Positions 13,888 through 26,300 of a stretch of DNA of 64,000 nucleotides are shown piece by piece; position 1 is the stretch's first letter, and each line of letters starts with the position of its first letter. The notes under the pieces were generated by a model. It did not search any database, was not told the origin of the DNA, and saw only the letters and a list, made by a program, of their open reading frames with translations. The translations under genes were made by a program, and so were the position numbers. The stretch is from Serinus canaria (taxonomy: Eukaryota; Chordata; Aves; Passeriformes; Fringillidae): NCBI RefSeq assembly GCF_022539315.1, contig NC_066328.1:1100621-1164620 (forward strand), in the 5' to 3' direction.

Positions 13888-16433
13888 CTAGTCCTGGAAG
13901 CGGTTCAGGAGGTCGCAGGTTTTCTTCTCCATCAGCTCATAGATCTTCTTCACCCGTTTGTCGTTGGCCGCCCGGACGTAGCTGCTGGGGTCCAGCGTGG
14001 CCATCCCATCGTGCACCTCGCCCATGATGATCAGGGGCCCATCCTCCGCCGTCATGTTGGGGCAGGGGCAGCTCCAGTCCATGTCAGTCAAGGTCACCTC
14101 CAGGTACTTGATGTTGAAGAACTTGAGGCCCATCTTCTCATCCTTGAGGACGTCCTCGAGAGCGAAGCGGGCTATGCCAGAGTCCTGGTCCTCCACGATC
14201 TCCATGAGCCGCCCCACGATGGCGAAGTCACTGCGGCAGAGGCTCAGCACCATCTTGCTCTTCAGGCGGCAGGCCTTGCACTGCAGGCTCTTGGGGAAGG
14301 GGCACACGTCCTCGCAGGTCTCCTTGCTCTCAAAGTTGTTGGTGTTGCCCTCGCAGCCGCCGTAGACGAAGGAGTGGCACTGCTTCAGCAGGTGATTGTA
14401 CGCCCAGCGCGGCTCCCAGTTCTGGCAGGGCCCCTGCACCATGGGCAGGAGGCAGGTGGGGCGGGCGCTGCCCAGGCAGGCGGCTCGGCACTCCTCGTAC
14501 GTCTCGAAGTGGTTCCTGTTGGCGCCGCAGCCGCCGTAGCGGAAGGTCAGGCAGGAGCCTTGCTTGGCATCAAAATGCCAGCGCACCTCCGTGGCCTCGC
14601 ACCGCCGCCGGTCCGGCTCCTTCAGGCACTCGGCGCTGGGGAAGGGCTGGGGGCTGCCCGTCCGCGGGATCCCCCCCGGCTCCCGCCTGAGCACCGACAG
14701 CGGGAAGTCGGCGCGGAGCAGCCCGGCGGCGTTCCGGGCCGTGCAGGTGTAGATGCCGGCATCCTCGTGGCGGGCGTTGTAGATGACCAGCTGGCCAATG
14801 TTGGTGACCACCACGTTGCCGTACATCTGGTCCGGCCGCATGATGAAGTTCTCCTCCCGCTCGCTCTGCTTCTCCCAGGTGATGTCGGGCTGCGGGCGCC
14901 CGCTCACGTCGCAGCGGAAGCTGACGGTGCCGCCGACGCGCACGGACTGGTGGAAGGGGTTGGTGTACAGGGCGGGGGGCACCGGCACCTCGGGGCCGGC
15001 GCCCGGCGTGGGGCGCGCCGTGGTCTCCTGCGGCACGGGGCTGGTGTCGGGCCAGGTGAAGATGTGCTTGCAGGGCACGGTGGTGAGGCGGGTGCCGCGC
15101 AGACACGCCTCGGCGTCCATGTAGCACTTGTTGTAGTAGGTGAGGCCGTCGGAGGCGCAAGTGAAGTTGGGCTCCTTCTCACAGCGGTCCTTGCACTTGC
15201 AGACGGGCTGCCCGTCCCAGATGTCGCAGTCGGAGCCCTGCTGCGCGCACACGAAGCTCTCGCAGGAGGCTGCGGGCGCCAGCGCCAGCGCCGGAGCGCT
15301 GCCATCGGCAAAGCGCGCGGCCACGCAGCTCCGCAGCCCACACACGTTGGTGCAGCATTTCTCAAAGTCTTCACAGTCCTGGTCGGGGAGGGAGAAGAGA
15401 TTGCGGGGGGGACGTGGAGGTCACAGCTGTGCTGGGGCTGTGGGTGCTGTTCCCACCCCTGTGGGACTTTCGGGTGGGCAGGTGTCCCCCGCTCAGCCCT
15501 GTGCACCTTCAGCATCGCTGGGCTCCGGCTAAGAGCCAGACCTCCCCGGCACAGCTCCCCAGCCCATCCTCAGCACGCCCAGGATGTTTGGGGGTGCACC
15601 GCGGTGATGACGGTCCCTTCTCCCCACAGCAGAGAGCAACTTGCCCTTCTCAGCTTTTGCTGGCCGAGGGGAGGCAGAGCGCATGCAGATGAATTGTTGA
15701 AGGAGTCTTCCCTGGGGGCTCAGACAGCCCTAAGCGGGGTGGTGTAATCCCTGCTCAGCCTGGTGGAGCCAGGGCTCTCTGGAATGGACAACCCGGTCCG
15801 TGGGTGGGCTCCAGCCCCCAGGGAAAATTTGGAAGAGGATTCTGTCCTCGGCCTGATGGGGTTCGTGTCCCAGCACACCCATTCCCTTCCCAGACAGCCC
15901 TTTGACGGGGTGGAAGCATCCTGGGGGATGCACGAGGAGGGTGTTTGGACCATGGGACACGGTCTGAGGGGGTGACATGAGGGGGAAACAAGCAGTTTCT
16001 CTGCCTGTGGAGGACAGGGGAGCCCAGCAGACAGGAGTGGCTTAGTGAGCAAAGCTGCAGCAGGGCTGAGCCCGCCGCTCTGGGACAACTGGACCGGCTG
16101 TGCCACCCAGCACAGGACCCACACCCCAAAGCATCTCCTTCGGGGACATGGGGATGCCCCCCCAAACCCCGTTACCGCCCGCCGCCCTCGCAGCCTCCCA
16201 CTCACCTGGTCGGCCTGGCACTCCCGCTCGCAGGTGCTCTGGGCATCCACCCACAGGTTGGGGTTCAGCTGATTGGGGCAGACGCCCAGGTGCCTCATCC
16301 TGCCCGGCTGCAGGCTCAGCCCGGCCGCCGCCGCCGCCAGCACGGGCAGGAGCAGCGCGATGCCCACCGGGACCCGCTGCCGGCCCGCACGCTGCCCCCG
16401 GGCCCCGCGCCCGCCTCTCCCACGAGGAGCCAT
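13888..16433 (-). CDS. WFIKKN1: WFIKKN1, secreted multidomain protease-inhibitor-like antagonist of myostatin/GDF11, complete
   Basis: Two exons, 16433-16206 and 15378-13888 (stop TAG), give 572 residues, the usual two-exon layout. A basic N-terminus and hydrophobic stretch (about 22-41) look like a signal peptide. Then come a WAP domain (about 50-96), a follistatin/Kazal module (115-179, with SDCDIWDGQPVCKCKDRC), an Ig domain (about 211-305, ending DAGIYTCTARNAAG), Kunitz 1 (Cys 327-377), Kunitz 2 (Cys 385-435) and a C-terminal netrin-like NTR domain (443-572). Both Kunitz domains keep BPTI cysteine spacing (8, 15, 7, 12, 3). The family is secreted and binds GDF8 and GDF11 and their propeptides, limiting their signalling. 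WFIKKN2 is the alternative paralogue; synteny with RAB40C and METTL26 supports WFIKKN1. Odd points are the P1 residues, Glu337 and Gln395, neither basic. Confidence 0.95.
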
Positions 16434-17180
16434 CGGGGCCACCCCGCGCCGCCGGCCTGGCTCGCTGGCGAGGGCTCGGGAGAAATCACATTCAGGACGG
16501 ACGGGATGAGGGAGAAGGCGGGCGGGGGGACAAAGAGTAGGAGGAGAGGACCAAACCTCTGTCCTTCAGCACACCCGGCGCCCGCCGGACCACCGGCGAT
16601 GCCGCCCGCCGCCTCCATCCATCGCCGCCGCTCGGGTCTCGGGGCGCCGGGGACACGGCGGCAGTGGCGGGTGGCTCTCGGGGCTCAGTCCATCCCCGGC
16701 ACGGCCAGCGGGCGAGTGGGGTGGAAGGGGAGGACGGGAAGGTTGTAATCTGAATCCCCTCCCTTCTCACTGATGTTTCTGGGTGTTTGGAATGGGAAAG
16801 GCGCTGACCTCAGCCTCTAACCCCGGCGAGCCCGGCGATCCCTGGGCAAACACGGGGGGAGATCAAAGGCAGAATGCAGAAAGTCTCCAAAGAGGGAGAG
16901 TGAAACGGGGGCGGGGGGGGGGGGGGCGCGCTCACGAAAACCCGCCCGGCCCACGGAGCCGAATTCCTGCAGGATGAGAAAACCGCCGGAGTCTGCGGTC
17001 CCTTCGGACGGGGCGGCCGGCGGGAGGTACGCGGAGCCCACGGAGGCCAAGCTGCGGGCGGCCAGGACCCGGCTGGCCCGGGCGTCCCTCACCCTGCACC
17101 GCATTTCTGGGCACCCACCGGCCCCACAGCCGAAGGTGCCCGGGAGCGGGACACCGGCACGGATCCATCCCTGCTTTCCA
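16250..17180 (-). promoter_or_regulatory. CpG-island promoter region of WFIKKN1
   Basis: CpG-dense sequence spans WFIKKN1 exon 1 and about 750 bases upstream, interrupted by a run of 14 G at 16913-16926. The start ATG at 16433 is preceded in frame by a GTG and no other ATG. No TATA box is recognised. Part of the 16960-17180 segment is unusually CpG-rich for unannotated DNA and could be a 5' UTR or enhancer. Confidence 0.5.
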
Positions 17181-20100
17181 CTCGCATCCCACGAAGGCCG
17201 CGCTGCTGGCACAGGACCGAGTCTCGCCTGGCGGGATGGGTGCCCACCCAGCCCCCCTGGAGGGGCTCCCCCAGCCCCCTGGGGCTCCCAGCCCTCCCTC
17301 CCCGATGATTTACAGCCAGGATGCTTCCTGAGCCACACCAGACCTCGGCACATTGTGCTTGGGCTCAACAAGCACGTCCCGCAAGAGCCCAGAGCTGGCA
17401 GGAGCCAGCCCCAGCTCCCAGGCCAGATCCCCCTAATCCCCGATGGAGACTGACCTGCAGCAGGAACATTTCATGGCATTTTGGAAGCATTAACTCTTCC
17501 TGCTCTGGTGAGAGCCTCAGCCCTGAGTGGGGTTTGCAGCCCCTGGGAAACAGCAAACCAGAGGGCATTTTGCTCTGGGGAGCAGCTCAGCACCTCCATT
17601 CTCCCCTCTTGGAGAGCATGTGTGGAGAGGACAAAAAACCGATGGGAGCCCTTTCCTTTTTTTCTTGGGTTTTTTTTTTTTTTTTTTTTGTGATGGGGGT
17701 GATCCAACCCACCCCCACTCCAGAGCTGCTTTCACATGTAATGGTTTAGTGCTCCCCCAGTCTGTGGCTCCTTGGGGAAGCTCTTTTCTCCCAGACCAGG
17801 TGATTTGGGGGACCCTCAACACCCCCACGCTGGTGTGAGCAGGGTGCAGCCACAATGCTCTGGCACAGTGACCTCCAGCCAGCAGCACTGACACGGTGCA
17901 GTGACCGGCCACCCCTGCCCTTCCTGCCAGCACACGGCTGCACTGCTGCTGCCTCTGGGCTGCCCATGGCGATCCTGGGGCTCCCCCGGACCCAAAGCCC
18001 CAAAGCACAGACAGATCTGTCACCAGCTGGCAGTGGCCATGCATGGTGGGCTGGAGCATGTCCCATGGATCCTGTTCCACAGCCAAGCAGGCACCCAAGG
18101 GTCCATCCAGCTGCAGATGCTGAGGGAAGGTTATGTTGCCCTGGGACACTCATGGGGAAGCTGATGTTCTGCAAACAAGGAGTTGCATCAGGCCAGCCCA
18201 GCCAGGAGATGCCAGGAGCTGCCGGGGCCTGTACCCTGCAGGCCCAGGCAGCCTGAAAGCCCCAGACTAACCCAGCTGGCCCCAGGCACCCGCTGCCTGG
18301 AGATCCCTGATCCACAAACCCACAGACTCCAGCTGGGAAGAAACATGGAAGATGCACACCACCTTGGTCCCCAGGGCTGCAGCCCAGAGGCACAGGGCCA
18401 CTTTGGAGTGTCCCAGAGTCCTTCCAGGAGAACAGGTGCAAGAGGGAAGGGGAAACAAGACCTTGAACAAGCCCAGCTTCTACCCATATCCATGTCTGAG
18501 CTTTGTGTGGTCACAGCATGATGCCAGTGCCAGGTTCTGGGTTGGTTCTTGCCCCACTGCCCCTTTCCAGAGCCAGAGGAACAGTGCCAGAGTGTGGCAT
18601 GCGTCTCACACTGGAGCCCAATGTGCCTCATGCCTGTGCTCTCAAGATCAGAAGCTGCAAGGACAATCCTCCTGGGACAATCCTCCCAGCCTTACACTTC
18701 ACCTCAGTGGTGTAAGGCTGGATGGAGGAATGGCAGCTGCAGCATGGCTAGAAAAGCAGCTGCCAACAACTGGAAATCCTCACCCACATCTTGGGACCCC
18801 GACCCAGCCTCTTTTAGCGCTTCTTCAGCTGAAGGTGAACGACAAAGCAACTGTCCTCTTCCCACCCTGACCAAGCCCACAGAAATTCCACCATCTCAAC
18901 AGCTCCCAGCTGTTCACCTCCATGTGTAAAGGCACCAACTGCACCCCAGAACAGGAGATTTTTGGGTCACTTTCAAAGATCCCAGACAAAGATGAGGGTT
19001 TTACGGTTCATCTTCTCCCTCCAAGACAAGGAATTGGCTCGGCACCGTGTTGTGGAGGGAAGGGTGCTGTGCCATGTATCCCTGCTCTCAGAACCTGCTG
19101 CACCTGGCAGGCTCCTGCCCCTCCAATGCACCCGTGGGCAGCTGTACCCTCATTTTCAAGCATCTTGCAGTTGTATAAAGGTCACCACCTCTTCCTAGCC
19201 TATATGTGGGACAGTGGGACCAACCCACGAAACCTCGCATCAGAAAGCTGGGTGCAGAGAAACACACTCAGTGACCAAAGACCCGAATCATCCCAGAGCA
19301 ACCTGCTCCCTCCTTTCTCCGAGGAGCAGAGAACCTTGAAGCTCTCCCAGCCTTCCCACCCCGCTCAGGCTGTGCAGTGTTTTCCTGCCCGGCTCTTCCC
19401 AGGCAGACAGCTGCGGCCCCGCAGCCCCCGCTGCTCCGCCCTAATGGGCTCCGGCTGTCCCGACCCCACCTGAAACCACACACAGCCTTTGTTTCGGCCC
19501 TGGGAGAGGGAACTGACACTTCCAGAACCCCCTGAAGAAAAAGAGGAAAAAAAGGGCTGTGTGACTCTTCCCTGACCAGGCTTTCACCTTAGCTCCAGGG
19601 TTTTCCAGGCTGCAGACACGATCTCATTTCCCCCTGCCCCCTCCCAGCCCCAGCAATTACTACTTAAGCTGTTAAAACAAGCGTGGCCAGTCTGGTACGA
19701 AGTGGAAAATCTGATCCTAGGGAAGTGAGAAGGCAGGGGAAAAGAGAGGTCAAGGGGAGGTGGGCTGGGAGAAGGGGATCAGACAAGAAGTCTCCCTCCA
19801 CCCCAGAATGAAATCCCCTTTTCTCTGGGGCTTCTGGTACCTCCAAAGTCCACTCTGGTGTGACACTGGTGCTCCGAGCTCCCTGCAGCATCCTCTCCCT
19901 TTGTTCCAGGATGGCTTCCAGCTTGCTCCAGTCTGGGCAGCCACAGCACTCGCTGCTCCCCCAGGATCACCCAGACCCAAAGAAGGGATTTAGGGTCTGA
20001 CTGTATTTGTCCTGCCCCGTGGAGCAGGGACTGGGCACAACTCCTGGCAAACTGCTGGAGAGTGTGGCTTCCTCCAGCCACCAACGGGCCCAGCCCTGTT

Positions 20101-20384
20101 GGAGATGAGTTTGTGTTTCCTTAGGGCTCCACTACCCCAAATCAGTGGTTCTGTGAGAATCAAGAACAGATTTATCTTCTGCATCTACAGAACTGGAATC
20201 ATGGCTCCCCAGCAAATGTAATTCAAGTTATTTTGTGGATGACCTGGAAATGGGAATATACACCTGTAACACAAACAGTCCCAAATCCCTAGGCATGGGC
20301 AAAACCACGACCTTTTTCCCTTCAACCTCTTCCCAGCCCACACAAAAACAGATACAACTTCTCCTCATTTCAACTGGTAGTTCA
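17181..20384. other. Intergenic region between WFIKKN1 and the RAB40C 3' end
   Basis: About 3.2 kb without a recognisable exon or CR1 fragment. A run of about 20 T lies at 17671-17690. The rest is mixed sequence of moderate GC. Upstream regulatory sequence of WFIKKN1 would be expected at the left edge. Confidence 0.45.
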
Positions 20385-20400
20385 AAACAAACAAAAAGAC

Positions 20401-20406
20401 TTTAAT
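20401..20406 (-). terminator. Likely poly(A) signal of RAB40C
   Basis: On the minus strand the sequence TATAAATTAAAGTCTTTTTG holds ATTAAA followed by a T/G-rich downstream element, a typical vertebrate mRNA end. It is 2.7 kb past the RAB40C stop. A second ATTAAA (plus-strand TTTAAT at 21065-21070) could give a shorter form. Confidence 0.6.
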
Positions 20407-21396
20407 TTATACAAAACAAAACCATGTAGAATCAGGTAAACAACACTGACTGTACAAAGGAATAAAAAAATAAAAGGATAGTCCAAAAAAAACCCAACTG
20501 AGGAATGGTACAAGTGTTGGAGAGCAGCTACAGACTAGTGTTGACATCAGATGCAAGAATCTTTTCCTTTTAAATTAAAAAATAAAAAAAGTTTGTTGCT
20601 GGGCAATCACTCCAGGGAAATCTTCCATCCTCACTCCAGACAGGATCTGCGAGACAGGGTGACAAAACCTAAACCAACCACAGGGAAACAGCATGGGGAG
20701 GTGGCGCACGTGGCACAGCCAAACCTAAGCAGAGGTACAGCGAGTTTTGAGACATGCAGCAGCTTGGTGATTCCAGGAAGGATCCCTTTATCCCTCTTCG
20801 TCCCACACACCGGCACTGGCCGGGGGTGATTCCTGGGAGGAGCTGCCCTTGGGGGGCGGTCACCTGTTGGCCGTATATCCCTGGGCTGCTGAGCCAGCGA
20901 TTGTCTTCTGCTGCGTGTTAAGTGATGGGAAACAGGTGCCAGCCATCCAGACAGGTTCTCCAAATCCCCTGGCCTTCGTGCCACCGGGACAGCCCGGCTG
21001 CGGCTTTGCTCTCAAGCCAAAGCACCCCTTCAAAGGATTCCTCTCCCCCTCCACCTGCCTGGGGTTTAATTCTGTCCTCGCTCACTTGAGCTGGGTGATA
21101 AAGCATGAGAGAGCTGAGCCAAGAGACCTGCCCGTGCTGTGCTCTGCAGGGAGGGGAGGGGGAAGCCTCCGGCACCCCCAGGTTGGCTTGGGAGCGAGGG
21201 AAGCGGTGTCCCCACAGGGGGACGTGTCCCTCCTGTCCCTGCTGCCTGGACACAGCGGGTCTGTCGGCCGCGCCAGAACTGCAGCGGCTTCATTCTGCCC
21301 ACACAGTGCCGCAGGCTGCCTGGAAAGGGGGAGCACAGTGAGCTGATCCCAGGAGGAGATGGCAGCACTGTATACTTCACTTGCTACCACGCTACT

Positions 21397-21424
21397 CACA
21401 GTCTACACACCTATGTAGACTGTG
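21397..21424 (-). other. Perfect 11-bp hairpin in the RAB40C 3' UTR
   Basis: CACAGTCTACA and TGTAGACTGTG are exact reverse complements separated by a six-base loop (21408-21413). In the mRNA this would form a stable stem-loop. Confidence 0.75.
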
Positions 21425-21497
21425 GCCACCTATGAGAACCTGCCACCATGGCCCAGCCACCTGGCCACCTATGAGAACCTGCCACCATGGCCCAGCC
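21424..21497. repeat. 39-bp tandem duplication
   Basis: The segment starting GGCCACCTATGAGAACCTGC at 21424 is repeated from 21463; 35 bases are identical before the copies diverge. It abuts the hairpin at 21397-21424. Confidence 0.9.
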
Positions 21498-23077
21498 CCA
21501 CTGCCAGGCTCCCTTAGCTTTTGGGATAAGGGCTGGGTGCTATTTCTCAGTTTGCAGGTGAATTTCCAGCACAGATCAGCTGTGGAACAAAGCCAGAGAG
21601 GCAGGTGCACTTGCTTGACAGAAGATCCATTTCAAGCTATTGCCCCTCTAAGATCCAGGAGCCATGCCATGGAGCAAAGCAGTTTGCTCTCCCAGTCTCC
21701 TGGGATTGCTCCGAAAGCCAGGTGATTTTGCCACCGAGGGACCTGGAGATCGCCATTTCCTCACCCCGACCTTCCACCTTCCCAGTCCCTGCTCCTTCAT
21801 GCTCCAGTGGGAAAAGCCACTTCTGTCCTTTCCCCCTTTCATCCAGGAGGAGCTACAGCAGTGCAAGCTCAGGCAGCACCTTTGGGAAAGCCAAGCTGGA
21901 AGCAGCCAGGATCCAGGAGCTGTCATGGATAGAGGGCACTAGAAGCGATGGATGAGACTTTGCAACAATAAGGGACAAAATTCAGCATTTTTCCTCTGCT
22001 TCAGGCACAATGCTTCCACCCCCTCTTCCCAAATCCCCGATGAGAAAGCACAAAGTGACCAAGGCCTCAGTCTGACCCCAGAGCTGCCTCTTCCTCCTGC
22101 CTGCCAAAACACTCCAACCCCCCAGGACCCTGGCCTCGCTGCTCTGCCTCTCCATGCACTGCGATCCCACCCTGCCTTCAGCACTCACAGGTTCTAGTGA
22201 ATGAAAGGAATAGAGCAGCTTGGGGCATGTTAAACACCAATTGTCCTTTCCTTCTGCACATGTAGTATTTAAAAGCACCAGCACGAGCCCAGAGGTGAGG
22301 GAAAGTCTCTTAAAGCATTTATGTGTTTTCATTGGAAAATCCTCCACTTGTCCCCTTTGCTGACACTGGGAAAGTCAATCCAGTGCTTGTATTTACATGG
22401 CTGCATAAAATTTTCCCTGACTGCTTCTTAAAAAACCCTTAAAAAACAAGTGATATTTATATATATGTATAATATTTACATAAATAAGTGAAGGCGTCGA
22501 ATGGAGCGCTGCCTTCCCCTTTCTAATTGGCCAGCTCTTGCCTTGTTTTCTGGTTTTTTTGGCAACAGCAGGTTAACATCCTGGTGAAAACTGTCATTAG
22601 TCCCCTGTCCCCGCTTATTTGTCTACATCCAATGATCACTATTGCACCAGCAATCTGTTCAGGAGGCCAAGAGTTAAAAGTTGCAGCACAGACTCTCCTT
22701 GCCTACTCCCTTAAGCCTCTCAATCTTCCATTAAATCCATTGCTCCATTGAGACTGGATGAGCTTTTTTTCCCCTTTCCCCCTCCCTAACCCGGCAGCTG
22801 CTGAATTTTCCACCCCAGGCCAAGAGGCAAAGCCCAAAGCATTCTTGGAGGGTCACTTGGCAGATCCTCTCCCCGCCAGCGCTGCGGGATCCAGCCGGCA
22901 CCATGCTTCTTCCTATGCCAAGCCAAAACGTGAGCACATTCCTAACGCTCGTGCGTGCCATTGGAAAAGCAACCATGGCCCATCTGAAAGGATCCAGTGG
23001 AGAAGGGTTCAGTGTGCAAACAGCTGTACATCGGCGGGTGGGCGTGGATCCGACACAAGCTCAGAGTGCCTGTCCTG

Positions 23078-23358
23078 CTAAGAGATCTTGCAGTTGTTGC
23101 GTGAGCAGTTCTGTGGGGGGCTCTGGGGCGGCCGGATGGATTTGGATCTCTTCAAGCTGTTCCCTTTGCTGCTGCTCCCGCCCCCGCTGCTGGCCAGGGA
23201 ATAGGAGCGGCCATGCATCATCACGGCGTTCATGCCGTTGGCCATGGAGAAGGATTTCAGGTGGCTCTTGATGGTGACGGGCAAGGGCAGCTTGTCGATG
23301 AGGTGCACCGGGGTGCAGGACACGATGGCTCGGCAGCACAGGTCCTGTAAGCTGAACA
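23078..23358 (-). CDS. RAB40C: RAB40C coding exon 6
   Basis: The last coding exon, with the SOCS box, a serine/glycine-rich linker ([19 protein letters not shown]) and the C-terminal CKIS. Stop TAG at 23078-23080. Acceptor CCGCAG. Confidence 0.95.
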
Positions 23359-26300
23359 CTGCGGGGAGAAAGGACCACACAGTCAAGGGCCAGGAGATCT
23401 GCTGGGCTGCCCTTCCCCCACAACTATTCCTTACACTGCACAGCTCCAGCTCCTCAGGGAGATGTGTCAATAATGACTGCACAGGAGCTGGGAGGAGGAT
23501 ATTTAGGACAAAAGCTTGGGAAATCAAGGTGAGCTTTGCTGTTGGAGGTTTGTGCTTTGCCAGACACCAGCTTTGGTGTGAACACAGGGTTAGGCACTGC
23601 CAGCCCTGCTCTGCTCAGCACCCAGGGCTGGAGAGCCTGGCTCACATTCCTGACAGACACTTGGTTTCTCAACCCATCCTCTGTCAACCAGGACATGCCT
23701 GTGAATGAGGCAACAGTGTCAGCAAGTCCTGAAACAGGACAGTGTCAGCTGGGATCTGCTCAGGGGGCAGCTCTCTGCAGAACCCCCAGGACACAGAGAC
23801 CCCAACAAGCCAGAACACTCAGAACACCACTGTGCCCGTCCCGGTTTCCCAGCATCCTCCCAGCTAAGCCTGCTGGGGAGGACCATGCCTTGCCGGGGAA
23901 TTCCCAGCCAGGGGCCACACGAGGGCACTCGTTATCCTCCTGCCTGCCAAAGCAGCCATTCCCGAGCAGGCAGATCCCCACTCCCTGCTAGGGAGCCCCC
24001 GTTCATGCAATCACAGAATTATTTCGGTTAGAAAGGCCTTCTAAGACCATCGAGTCCAACCATTCCCCCAGCACTGCCAATGCCTCCATTAAACCGTGTC
24101 CCCAAGTGCCACATCTGCATATTTTTTGAACACTTCCAGGCATGGTGACTCCACTGCTGTCCTGGGCAGCCTGTTTAAATGCCTGACCACCCTTTTTGTG
24201 AAGAGATTTCCCTTAATGTCTAATCTAAAACTCCTCTGGCACATTTTGAGGCCGTTCCCTTTTGCCCTTTCCATTCCCAAGCAGGCAGTATGCAGTCACA
24301 AATCCTCTGGAAAAGATGCATGAAAGGTCTGGGCATTTAACCCAGTCCCTGCCCACCATCCCTGTGACCTGCAGACCATGGCACAGCAGTCAGGTTGGGG
24401 ACAGGAGCCCAGGCAGAAAATTTGGTGACTGGGGCTGGCAAACAGGATTTTCTCACCCTGCTGAGCAGGGGCTGAAGGTCCATATGAGAGCAGGTCACCC
24501 CAGGAACACAGATCTGCTGCTGCTCAGACTGCAGTGGGACACACTGCTACCTCCAGCCAGGAATAACGTGGGAAGTGAGATTATTCTGCTTCAAACTCAA
24601 CAGGCTGAGATGTAACATGGAATCTGCAGACGTAACATGGAATCTGCTTGTGGTTTCCCTCCCTGTGGCACACATGCCTGGATATATGGAATAACCCAGC
24701 CCACTGCTGCATGCTAACAGCAGAGATGAGATTTAGTCCCTTTCAGCTTCTTGGGCACACTGCTTCCCTCCAAAACAAAGAAGACAGGCTCGGGCAAGGG
24801 CAAGGAGTGAGGTGCTTACACTTGGAATTATCCCACACAGCTGTTTGATTGAAGTAGTTTCAGTGTGGGAGCTTATTTGCCCTCAGCCTCATCCACAGTA
24901 AGTGGAAAGGCAGAGGATGCCCCAGAGCACTTCAGGTCACAGACATGATGAACTGCCCTCTGGAGCTGCCCATCCCTACACCAGCACAGGCAGCTCCTGC
25001 TCAGCTTCAGCTTGTCTGGCCCGAGGCATTTCTCCACGTCTGGTGGGTGCAGCTCCCACAGTTCCACACCTCCCACCTGGGCAGCCGCAGCCCCAGGGCT
25101 CCACGTGAGCCCAAACTCCCCCGCCCACCCCCGGAGCACCCTCCTGCCCACTGACCTCGGTTGGGTCTCCAGATCTTCTCCATGCCGTGCCGCATGAGGA
25201 CGATGCGGGACAGCTCCGTGAAGGACTCGATGACGTTGAAGTTGCACAGGGGGCTCACCTCGAAGAAGGTCATGCAGTTCTTCTCGGCGTAGGCGCGCGC
25301 CTGCTCCGTCGGCACCTGCCGCTTGAAGGCCAGGTGCAGCCTGTTTCCCACCAGGATCCGAGGGACACCTGGGGCGTGCTGGAGCAAGGAAAGAAGTGAA
25401 GAAATCATGGCTTCACACAGCGTCCTGCTTAGCTGCAACAGCAGCGAAGGGAAAACAAATAGAAGCTGCGCTGTGTCCGAGGGACTGCCCAGCAGCACCT
25501 CTCTGTGGGGGGACAGATTGTCACCTCCCAGTCCATTCATTTCTGAGGGAACTTTCCTGTCTTTTCTTGACCACTCCTGAGCCATTTCCTACTACTCCAG
25601 ATTTACACAGAGGTGGAGGGCAGACAGTTATTGCTTTGCTTCAATTAGGACTGCACCGCCGTCATGTCCCCTCCACAGCAGAGCTGTTCCTGCCCCCATG
25701 TCAGGTGACACCTTGGGTGATACTTCCCCATGTCTCTGCTATAGATCATTGCATGTGTTCCTCCATTCACTTACCTCATCTATTTCCTTTATCCATCGGT
25801 CTATCCCATCAAAGGACCAGCGATTAGTGATGTCGTATACCAAGAGAATTCCCTGGTGGAAGACAATCAGAAGCAATCAGGAAGTTCCACAGCAGGCAAC
25901 ATAAAAGGGGCAGGACACCCCTGACAAGAGCCCCACGTGCACAAACTAAGAAGCAAAGAGACAGAACATTGCTCCAGCTGCACCATTTGTGCGCTGATAA
26001 ATGGTAAAAACTGAGACAACAGGACTGTGCTAATGCAGTCCCAGGTCATTAGGGAATGTTTTACTCCTCTTTTGGCTCTGGTATCTGCCAAATAATTTCC
26101 AAAGCTGTAGTCTCTGCACAGGAGGAGGAACTGCCTTGGTGGCTGCATCTGGAGGAGCAAAACATAATCTTCTTCTGTCACAACTCTGATACAAACTTGC
26201 TGAGGCAGAAACACACCTTTTTTCCATCCCCTTACACAGAACAGCTGCAGTCAGTGGTGAGGTGGCAGTAGGACAGGAAGGAATTTTCAAGCATACCCCC

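Larger units (their letters stand above)
20385..23077 (-). other. RAB40C: RAB40C 3' untranslated region (inferred)
   Basis: From the RAB40C stop to the ATTAAA near 20401 there is no further exon. The distal part (20380-20620) is A/T-rich. The region also holds a perfect hairpin (21397-21424) and a 39-base tandem duplication (21424-21497), described separately. The length is inferred from the poly(A) signal only. Confidence 0.55.

Noticed and set aside
13813..15747. 644-codon open frame on the plus strand opposite WFIKKN1
   Set aside because: It mirrors WFIKKN1 exon 2 with GC-rich third positions. Its protein is low-complexity Ala/Gly/Val/Leu with no family, and the minus-strand domains are unmistakable.
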